Shown one piece after another: positions 1 to 5,372 of a DNA stretch of 7,179 bases (position 1 is its first letter; each line of letters starts with the position of its first letter). The position numbers and the translations under genes were made by a program. The notes under the pieces are model-generated. The model did not search any database and was not told the DNA's origin. It worked only from the letters and a program-made list of their open reading frames with translations. The stretch is taken from contig DBYJ01000016.1 of the NCBI GenBank assembly GCA_002309805.1, positions 1,757-8,935 of the forward strand, given 5' to 3'. This DNA comes from Bacteroidales bacterium UBA1189. GTDB taxonomy: Bacteria > Bacteroidota > Bacteroidia > Bacteroidales > Bacteroidaceae.

Positions 1-3
1 AAA

Positions 4-32
4 GGTTAAGGGTTGAAGGTTAGAGGGTTAGC
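4..32 (+). repeat. 7-base units (GGTTAAG type) before the YbbR gene
   Basis: GGTT begins at 4, 11, 18 and 26, giving the units GGTTAAG, GGTTGAA, GGTTAGAG and GGTTAGC (steps 7, 7, 8). The tract ends three bases before the ATG at 36 and may continue to the left outside the window. It contains no recognisable Shine-Dalgarno site placed for the ATG. Confidence 0.7.
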
Positions 33-35
33 GTC

Positions 36-986
36 ATGAAGAAGCCGAAAAACAACGACCTGCTGGTCTTCCTCGTCTTCTTTGTCGTCGTGTTCTTCTA
101 CTGGTATCTGGTGAGCATGGGCGAGGAGCATGAAACGAAGTTCAACTTCGACATCGTGCTGAAGCACCTGCCCTCTGACGTCATCGTCACCGAAGTGCCT
201 ACGGAGAAGCTGACGCTCGTGGTGCGCGACAAGGGTGAGAGAATCCTGAGCTACCGCACGCGCCGCACGTTCCGCCAGCTGGCTGTGGACTGCCGTAACT
301 ACCGCGCCGTGAACGGCCATGTGATCATCACGGGTCCGGCGCTGGAGGAGCTGATGGAGGGCATCCTCTCATCGTCAGCCCAGATCCAGTCCATCGTACC
401 CGACACCATCCAATACTACGTGGCTCCCGCTGCGGGACGAAGGCTGCCCGTGCGCCTCACAGGCAGCGTCAGCGCCGATGCCAGCCACGTCATCGGCAGC
501 CAGCGGCTCAGGCCCGACAGCGTCACCGTACACGCGCCCCGTAACATACTCGACACCATGACGTGCGTCCGCACCGAGCCCGTCTCCCTTGTGGGCCTGA
601 AGGACTCCGTGACTGCCGACGTGGCACTGGTGCATCCCCAGCGAGGCATGCTCTACGAGCCCGAGACGGCGCACCTGAGCGTACAGGTGACACCCTTCGT
701 GGAGAAGTCGTTCGAGCTGCCCGTCAAGGGCTGGCTGCTGCCCCGCGAGGGGGGGGTGGTGAAGACGTTCCCCTCGAAGGCCAGCGTCAGGTTCCAGGTG
801 AGCCTCGAGCAGTTCTACGACATCACGCCCGAGCAGTTCATGCTGGCTATCGACTACACCGAGCTGGGCGCCGACGACGGGGGCAAGGCACGCCTGCACC
901 TCATCGAGAAGCCTGAAGGCATACGTTCCATCACCATCTCGCCTGCCGAAGTGGACTATTTGATTGAAATCGATGAGACCCCTTAA
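36..986 (+). CDS. YbbR-like (CdaR-related) membrane-anchored protein
   Basis: The 316-residue product has a short basic N-terminus (MKKPKNND), one strongly hydrophobic segment at about residues 9-28, and then a long extracytoplasmic part rich in beta-strand-like stretches. This is the layout of YbbR-domain proteins: one membrane anchor followed by repeated YbbR domains. Repeat boundaries are blurred; likely repeats are about 35-128, 135-218 and 225-311, with recurring patterns such as LPVRLTG (137-143) and ELPVKG (227-232). In Firmicutes the relative CdaR binds and regulates the diadenylate cyclase CdaA; in Bacteroidota the role is not settled. The ATG at 36 is chosen because it gives the expected basic-plus-hydrophobic N-terminus. 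No clear Shine-Dalgarno site precedes it, which is normal for this phylum. The last 14 bases overlap coaE. A run of eight G at 749-756 lies in the gene. Family assignment is fairly sure; function is inferred. Confidence 0.82.
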   Translation: MKKPKNNDLLVFLVFFVVVFFYWYLVSMGEEHETKFNFDIVLKHLPSDVIVTEVPTEKLTLVVRDKGERILSYRTRRTFRQLAVDCRNYRAVNGHVIITGPALEELMEGILSSSAQIQSIVPDTIQYYVAPAAGRRLPVRLTGSVSADASHVIGSQRLRPDSVTVHAPRNILDTMTCVRTEPVSLVGLKDSVTADVALVHPQRGMLYEPETAHLSVQVTPFVEKSFELPVKGWLLPREGGVVKTFPSKASVRFQVSLEQFYDITPEQFMLAIDYTELGADDGGKARLHLIEKPEGIRSITISPAEVDYLIEIDETP

Positions 987-1605
987 AATCGGCATCACAG
1001 GCGGCATAGGCAGCGGCAAGTCGGGCGTGTCGGAGCTGCTGCGCATAGCGGGCATCCCCGTCTACGACTGCGACAGCGAGGCGCGCCGCCTGATGAACAC
1101 CAGTCCCACCCTGCGCGAAGCCCTGACAACCTTGGCAGGGGAAGATGTGTATGCCTCAGATAGCCAGGCTGCAGACGCCCAGACCGGAAAAGTTCTTAAC
1201 CGACGCTATCTGGCTGACTTCATGTTCGGACACCCTGAGCGGGTGAAGGCCGTAAATGCGCTGGTGCATCCCGCTGTGCGCGAGGACTTCTGCGCATGGG
1301 CCGAACGGCAGGAGGGAGCAGACGTCGTGGGCGTAGAGTCGGCCATCCTGTTTGAGGCAGGCATGCGCGAGGACGTGGACGTCACGGTGCTCGTCTTCAC
1401 CCCCCGTGCTGAGCGCATCCAGCGCGCCATGGCACGCGACGGAGCCACCGAGGAGAGCGTACGCGCCCGACTGGCAAGCCAGATGCCCGATGTGGAGAAA
1501 ATACCCCTTGTGGACTTCATCATCCGCAACGCCGAAGCCGATGCCATCACCCCCCAGGTAATGGAACTGATAAAAGAGTTGAAGAATTATAAAATTAAAA
1601 ATTAG
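973..1605 (+). CDS. coaE: Dephospho-CoA kinase
   Basis: CoaE phosphorylates the 3'-hydroxyl of the ribose in dephospho-CoA with ATP, the last step of coenzyme A synthesis, in the cytoplasm. The 210-residue product has the P-loop GGIGSGKS at residues 10-17, the YDCDSEAR segment at 31-38 (equivalent to the DAD region that binds substrate), LVHP at 97-100, the SAILFEAG strand at 123-130, the lid-like RAMARDGATEESVRARLASQ at 151-170, and DFIIRN at 181-186. Length is normal for the family. I chose the ATG at 973; a TTG at 964 in the same frame would add three residues, but MRPLKIGITG is the usual N-terminus. The gene overlaps the YbbR gene by 14 bases, suggesting coupled translation. The last residues, KNYKIKN, are coded by an AT-rich repeat tract that also supplies the TAG stop, so the tail looks like spacer sequence taken into the gene. 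Confidence 0.97.
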   Translation: MRPLKIGITGGIGSGKSGVSELLRIAGIPVYDCDSEARRLMNTSPTLREALTTLAGEDVYASDSQAADAQTGKVLNRRYLADFMFGHPERVKAVNALVHPAVREDFCAWAERQEGADVVGVESAILFEAGMREDVDVTVLVFTPRAERIQRAMARDGATEESVRARLASQMPDVEKIPLVDFIIRNAEADAITPQVMELIKELKNYKIKN

Positions 1606-1607
1606 GA
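1586..1607 (+). repeat. Heptamer-like AT-rich tract at the end of coaE
   Basis: Units ATTATAAA, ATTAAAA and ATTAGGA follow one another with ATT starting at 1586, 1594 and 1601 (steps of 8 and 7). The coaE TAG stop lies inside the third unit. The same unit type reappears at 1683, on the other side of a GC-richer segment. Confidence 0.6.
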
Positions 1608-1682
1608 ACCGATGGAGCAGCGAGAGCAGAGATGTGCTTGCACAGTCTATGCAGAGTCGCGACAGAGGAAGAACGTAGTTCA
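1608..1682. other. GC-richer spacer segment with small dyads and a 29-codon frame
   Basis: This stretch between coaE and the DUF5606 gene differs from the AT-rich tracts on both sides. It holds three small dyads: TGTGCTTGCACA at 1633-1644, GTCGCGAC at 1656-1663 and GAAC-GTA-GTTC at 1671-1681. GAGCAG occurs twice (1615 and 1624) and CAGAG three times (1627, 1652, 1663). A 29-codon frame starts with ATG at 1612 and stops at 1699-1701; it is in the same frame as coaE, so only the TAG at 1603 separates them. The peptide (starting MEQREQRCACTV) resembles no family I know, and I do not call it a gene. The segment could be a small dispersed intergenic element, a structured RNA leader, or decayed sequence. 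Confidence 0.4.
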
Positions 1683-1710
1683 ATTAGAAATAAAAAATTA
1701 AAAAAATAGA
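1683..1710 (+). repeat. Heptamer-like AT-rich tract before the DUF5606 gene
   Basis: The sequence divides into units of seven: ATTAGAA, ATAAAAA, ATTAAAA, AAATAGA. It ends six bases before the ATG at 1717 and matches the ATTAAAA/ATTAGGA units at the end of coaE. Its A-richness just before a start may also help translation, since Bacteroidota use A-rich leaders rather than Shine-Dalgarno sites. Confidence 0.55.
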
Positions 1711-1716
1711 AGAATA

Positions 1717-2145
1717 ATGTTACGAAAGATTCTCACTATCTCCGGCAAGCCCGGACTCTACCGGCTGTTGAGCAACGGCCGTGGTATGCTGATTGTTGAA
1801 ACCCTCGACGCCACCCACAAGCGCGTCCCCGTGTATGCTACGGACAAGGTGGTCTCGCTGGGCGACATCGCCATGTACACCGACGACGAGGAGGTGCCTC
1901 TCTGGCAGGTGTTGGAGAACATCAAGGCCCGTACCGAGGGCAAGGCACTCGACATTGACTACAAACAGGCCACGAACGACGAGTTGGCAGCCTTCTTCGC
2001 TGAGGTGCTGCCCAACTACGACCGAGACCGCGTCTATATGACCCACGTGCGCAAGCTCGTGCAATGGTACAACATCCTCGTTGCCGAAGGACTCACCGAC
2101 TTTAAACCCTTGGACGAAGAGGAGGTCAAAGAGAGTGAAAAGTGA
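1717..2145 (+). CDS. DUF5606 domain protein, function unknown
   Basis: This 142-residue soluble protein starts MLRKILTISGKPGLYRLLS, which is the typical opening of the DUF5606 family of Bacteroidota. The first half (about 1-60) contains the conserved pattern ISGKPGLY, a strand MLIVETLD at 24-31, and VYATDKVVSLGDIAMYT at 39-55. The second half (about 60-130) is helical and acidic, with FFAEVLPNYDRDRVY at 93-107 and LVQWYNILV at 114-122. There is no signal peptide or membrane segment, so it should be cytoplasmic. No enzyme motif is visible and I assign no function. It follows coaE after 111 bases, and in related genomes it is usually found near housekeeping genes. The tail after about residue 130 is mostly Glu and Lys. 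Its TGA stop falls inside a 7-base tandem repeat. Confidence 0.88.
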   Translation: MLRKILTISGKPGLYRLLSNGRGMLIVETLDATHKRVPVYATDKVVSLGDIAMYTDDEEVPLWQVLENIKARTEGKALDIDYKQATNDELAAFFAEVLPNYDRDRVYMTHVRKLVQWYNILVAEGLTDFKPLDEEEVKESEK

Positions 2146-2162
2146 TTAGTGAATAGTGAATA
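2135..2162 (+). repeat. Four tandem 7-base units (GTGAATA type)
   Basis: GTGAAAA, GTGATTA, GTGAATA and GTGAATA follow without gaps. The first unit and part of the second are coding, and the TGA stop of the DUF5606 gene (2143-2145) is in the second. The units bring several further stop codons (TGA, TAG) in more than one frame. Confidence 0.8.
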
Positions 2163-2185
2163 GAAACGTAAAAAACCTGTAGATT

Positions 2186-2974
2186 ATGAAGAAACTCCTT
2201 TCCCTCAGTCTGACACTGTCCTTGTTACTGACCTCCTGCTCCGCTTCGGCGCAGGGCCTGGGCGGCGTCCTTAAGTCCATCCTCGGCGGAAACAACACCG
2301 AGCAGACTACCACTACTACCCAGCAGCAGACTACCACCCAGCAGCAGACATCGACTGACACGCCGACGGTGGGCGACGTCTCGGGCATCCTCAGCGGCGT
2401 ACTCGGCGCACTCGGAGGAGCCAGCGGCAAGACTACCGACGACGGACAGGCCGTCTCAAATGACGGTGTCATTAGCGGCATCCTCGGTTCCATCCTCGAC
2501 GCCTTCACTACCGTCAAAGAGGACAACCTCTACGGCACGTGGAACTTCAAGGGCAGTGCCTTCGTCTTCGAAAGCGACAACGTCCTTGCTACCCTCGGCA
2601 GCGATGCCGTAGCCAACCAGGTGGCAGCCAAGGTGGACAGCTACCTCGCCAAGGTGGGCGTGAAGGAAGGCGCCTGCTCCGTCACCTTCAACGAGGATGG
2701 CACTTGCACCTTCAACGTGGGCGCACGCGGCATCAACGGCACCTATGTCTACGATGCCAAGGCCAAGACCATCGCCTTCACCTTCGGCCTCATCAAGACC
2801 ACGGCCTACACCGTCTATGAGCAGAACACGCTGAACATCGTCTTCCAGTCCAACGCCCTGCTGAAGATTCTGAAAGCCGTCTGCGCTGCAAGCAGCAACA
2901 GCACCCTGAAGTTGCTCAACACCCTGCTCACCCAGTACAACGGCCTGCGCGTCGGCATGGGCTTCACGAAGTAA
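2186..2974 (+). CDS. DUF4923 family lipoprotein
   Basis: The 262-residue product begins with a lipoprotein signal peptide: basic MKK, a Leu/Ser hydrophobic core, and the lipobox LTSC with the modified Cys at residue 18. After it comes a low-complexity region: GLGGVLKSILGG (24-35), a Thr/Gln tract (41-55), and two more Gly-Ile-Leu stretches at 67-78 and 98-107. The DUF4923 domain runs from about LYGTWNFKG (115-123) to the end, with repeated beta strands such as ACSVTFNEDGTCTFNVGARG (163-182), GTYVYDAKAKTIAFTF (185-200), and a C-terminal helical part. The beta pattern suggests a small barrel or lipocalin-like fold, which is an inference. The protein probably sits in the outer or inner membrane facing the periplasm. 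Function is unknown. The start at 2186 gives the signal peptide. It is the last gene of the + group, before the hairpin at 3008-3037. Confidence 0.85.
   Translation: MKKLLSLSLTLSLLLTSCSASAQGLGGVLKSILGGNNTEQTTTTTQQQTTTQQQTSTDTPTVGDVSGILSGVLGALGGASGKTTDDGQAVSNDGVISGILGSILDAFTTVKEDNLYGTWNFKGSAFVFESDNVLATLGSDAVANQVAAKVDSYLAKVGVKEGACSVTFNEDGTCTFNVGARGINGTYVYDAKAKTIAFTFGLIKTTAYTVYEQNTLNIVFQSNALLKILKAVCAASSNSTLKLLNTLLTQYNGLRVGMGFTK
2312..2347 (+). repeat. Two 18-base tandem copies coding TTTQQQ
   Basis: Copy one (2312-2329) and copy two (2330-2347) differ by one base (ACT versus ACC in the second codon). They code Thr-Thr-Thr-Gln-Gln-Gln twice in the linker of the DUF4923 lipoprotein, just behind the lipid anchor. 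Each copy is six codons, so gain or loss of a copy keeps the frame. Confidence 0.85.
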
Positions 2975-3007
2975 TCCCCCTGCCCCAACAGCACACGCAC
3001 AAATGAT

Positions 3008-3045
3008 TCGGGCTGCGCCGGAGAGGACGCAGCCCGATTAGTTTT
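3008..3045. terminator. Hairpin terminator between converging genes
   Basis: TCGGGCTGCG (3008-3017) and CGCAGCCCGA (3028-3037) form a perfect 10-base-pair GC-rich stem with a 10-base loop. On the + strand it is followed by TTAGTTTTCT, a usable T-rich tail. On the minus strand the following sequence is AATCATTTG, a weaker tail. It lies 33 bases after the DUF4923 stop and 28 bases beyond the antiporter stop, as expected for a terminator that may serve both genes. It is stronger for the + direction. Confidence 0.85.
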
Positions 3046-3065
3046 CTATCGGATAATCACGCGGC

Positions 3066-5321
3066 TCAGCTGCCTGCGGTACGCTGCATGAGGCGGCGTA
3101 TCTGGGCATCCTCACCCACGACCCACACGACATCGCCCTCCTGGAATACCAGCTCAGGAACGGGACGCAGCAGGTCTTCCTCCCCACGGTCTATACCCAC
3201 AACCATACAACGATCGTCCTTGCGTATGCCGCTGCCCGTGACGCTGGTACCCACAAGAGGAGAGCCTGCAGTAACGGCAATCTGACGCAGCACCATCTCC
3301 TTGTCCGTCGAGGGAGGCAGAGCCTGGATGCGCGCACGCTCGTCGCTGAGAGCTGCCGAGAAGCGGCGCAACTGCTCATCGGTACCAATGAGCTGCACCC
3401 TGTCACCTGGGAAGAGGGGTAGGTCAGCAGGGGGTATGTTGATGCGGCGTGTGCCACGCAGGATGGAAGCGACATTGACATCGTAGCGCCGGCGCCAGTC
3501 GAGCTGACGAAGGTTCTTGCCGCCCCAGTCAGAGCGATCTGGAATGGTGATTTCAGCCAGATGGAGGTCGCGGCTCAGTAAGGCTCCGGCATACTTGGGA
3601 CGCTTTTTCTCCGCAGCCTCAGCCTTGGAATTGAGGTTGTCGAAGAAGGTGGATTCCAAGGCCTGCTGGCGGTTCTTCAGCTGGCGCGAGAAGAGTAGGA
3701 AGATGAGCACGGCAGCTATGATGCCGATGAGCACGGCAATGGAGGCGTGATAGTGCTGATTGACAGCTACGGTAATAATGACGATGACAGCAGCCAGACG
3801 GAACAGCACGATAGCCAGCAACGGCGCACGGTTGAACTGACGGTCGTTCCACAGTTCCCAGAACTTGGGCGTGAAACAATGCTTGAGCAACAGCGGGCGC
3901 ATGAAGGGCGAGAGTACCACCAGCGTCACTGCCAGCGTAGCAAGATGTGCCCAATTGTCGGGCAACAGACCATCCATCAGGGGATAGAGTATCTTCGACG
4001 AAAGCACGAGGATGGCAATACACAGCACACCATAGACGAGCATGGGTGTGAGCATATCGGTGAGCATCTTCTTCCACTTGTTCTCGTCGCGAGCCGTCGT
4101 AGAGCCCGCGTCGTAGCGTGCCAGAGCCGTCTTCAGTTTCTCAGGGATGCGTGGCTCAATCCAGTCGGCAACGGGATTGGCAAGGCGTATCATGGTGGGC
4201 GTCATAAAGGTAGTAACGACGCTGACGGAAACGATGATGGGATAGATGAAGTCGCTGATAGCCCCCAGACTGATACCGAGGGTGGCAATGATGAACGAGA
4301 ACTCGCCCACAGGCGCAAGGCTGAAGCTGCTCTGCAGCGATGTGCGCACATCGACACCACCCAGCATGAACGAGAACACACCCACGACGCTGCGGATGAC
4401 AAGCACCACAAGCGTAATGACGACAATGGGCAGCCAGTACTTAGCCAGCATGGCAGGATTAATCATCATGCCCACAGAGACGAAGAACACAGCTGCAAAA
4501 AGGTCCTTGATGGGCGTTACGAGATGCTCTATATGCTCCGATTCGACTGTCTCAGCCAGGATGCTGCCCATAACGAAAGCTCCGAAGGCAGGCGAGAAGC
4601 CTGCCAACGACGCCAGCACTACCATCAGGAAGCAAAGTGCCAGCGAGACAATGAGCAGGGTCTCGTCATTCATCAGACTGCGGCCCTTACGCAACAGCAG
4701 CGGCACAAGGTAGATACCCAGCACAAACCACAGGATAAGGTAGAACACCATCTTGCCCATGCTCATCAGCAACTCTCCCCCATCGACCTTGCCGCCCGCG
4801 CCCAGCGTACCGAAAAGCAGCATCATGACAATGGCAATGATATCCTCGAGTATGAGCACGCTGAACACCAGCGAGGCAAACTTCTGCTGGCGCAAGCCGA
4901 GGTCGTCGAAGGCCTTGACAATGATGCCCGTAGAGGACATGGCAAGCATACCGCCCAAGTAGAGCCCGTTCATAAACGACCATCCGAACAGCCCTCCCAC
5001 GAGAATGCCTACAGCTATCATGCACGCCGTGCTGGTGATGACGGCAATGATGGGCGTGCTACCCGCCTTGAGCAGCTTGCGGAAGCTGAACTCCAGTCCG
5101 AGCGAGAAGAGGAGGAAGATGACGCCAATCTCGGCCCAGGTGCTCACCTCGGCACTATCGGCAACGGAAGGAGTGTAGGGCATGTAGGGACTGGCGAGGA
5201 AGCCTGCTACAATATAGCCCAGCACCACGGGCTGCTTGAGTTTCTTGAATAACAGGGTCATCACACCTGCGCAGAGCAGGATGAGGGCAAGGTCAGATAT
5301 CAACTGAGGAAGGTGTTCCAC
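3066..5321 (-). CDS. CPA2-type cation/proton antiporter with two RCK_C domains
   Basis: This 751-residue inner-membrane protein should exchange a monovalent cation (K+ or Na+) for protons. Residues about 8-385 form the Na+/H+ exchanger domain: LGYIVAGFLASP (34-45), FLLFSLGLEFS (69-79), AMSSTGIIVKAFDDLGL (127-143), VLILEDIIAI (155-164), AFGAFVMGSILAE (245-257), and LFAAVFFVSVGMMIN (274-288). A second membrane part follows, with four likely helices at about 425-448, 459-479, 499-520 and 526-544. After a charged linker (545-585) come two RCK_C (TrkA-C) domains at about 586-658 and 676-747, with the paired patterns FPGDRVQLIG (637-646) and FQEGDVVWVVG (726-736). No NAD-binding RCK_N domain is present. 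The start is GTG at 5321; an in-frame stop lies just upstream at 5325-5327, and the next Met (21) would cut the first helix. It lies 51 bases after pepT on the same strand. The exact ion is not decided by sequence. Confidence 0.9.
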   Translation of the reverse strand: MEHLPQLISDLALILLCAGVMTLLFKKLKQPVVLGYIVAGFLASPYMPYTPSVADSAEVSTWAEIGVIFLLFSLGLEFSFRKLLKAGSTPIIAVITSTACMIAVGILVGGLFGWSFMNGLYLGGMLAMSSTGIIVKAFDDLGLRQQKFASLVFSVLILEDIIAIVMMLLFGTLGAGGKVDGGELLMSMGKMVFYLILWFVLGIYLVPLLLRKGRSLMNDETLLIVSLALCFLMVVLASLAGFSPAFGAFVMGSILAETVESEHIEHLVTPIKDLFAAVFFVSVGMMINPAMLAKYWLPIVVITLVVLVIRSVVGVFSFMLGGVDVRTSLQSSFSLAPVGEFSFIIATLGISLGAISDFIYPIIVSVSVVTTFMTPTMIRLANPVADWIEPRIPEKLKTALARYDAGSTTARDENKWKKMLTDMLTPMLVYGVLCIAILVLSSKILYPLMDGLLPDNWAHLATLAVTLVVLSPFMRPLLLKHCFTPKFWELWNDRQFNRAPLLAIVLFRLAAVIVIITVAVNQHYHASIAVLIGIIAAVLIFLLFSRQLKNRQQALESTFFDNLNSKAEAAEKKRPKYAGALLSRDLHLAEITIPDRSDWGGKNLRQLDWRRRYDVNVASILRGTRRINIPPADLPLFPGDRVQLIGTDEQLRRFSAALSDERARIQALPPSTDKEMVLRQIAVTAGSPLVGTSVTGSGIRKDDRCMVVGIDRGEEDLLRPVPELVFQEGDVVWVVGEDAQIRRLMQRTAGS

Positions 5322-5327
5322 TATTCA

Positions 5328-5370
5328 GATTGAAGATTGAGGATGAAAGATTGAAGATTAAGGATTTCAA
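5328..5370. repeat. Tandem 7-base units (GATTGAA type) between pepT and the antiporter
   Basis: GATTGAA, GATTGAG, GATGAAA, GATTGAA, GATTAAG and GATTTCAA begin at 5328, 5335, 5342, 5349, 5356 and 5363: five steps of exactly seven bases. A further GATT starts at 5371 after a step of eight. The tract fills nearly the whole 51-base spacer upstream of the antiporter GTG. The units read GATTGAA on the + strand, although both flanking genes are on the minus strand. Confidence 0.85.
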
Positions 5371-5372
5371 GA

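Noticed and set aside
4..32. Telomere-like GGGTTA repeats
   Set aside because: The units are degenerate and short, and match the heptamer pattern of the other spacers; a bacterial chromosome gives no reason to expect a telomere here.
375..1055. A 226-codon minus-strand frame opposite the YbbR gene and the start of coaE
   Set aside because: It crosses two well-supported + strand genes and shows no domain; it is a by-product of GC-rich codon use.
2135..2162. CRISPR-like array
   Set aside because: The units are seven bases with no spacers between them and no cas gene is present.
3747..5252. A 501-codon open frame on the + strand opposite the antiporter
   Set aside because: The product is a long string of His, Gln, Asp, Glu and Arg with no domain, as expected from the antisense of a hydrophobic membrane protein in GC-rich codons. 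The minus-strand gene is fully supported by motifs.
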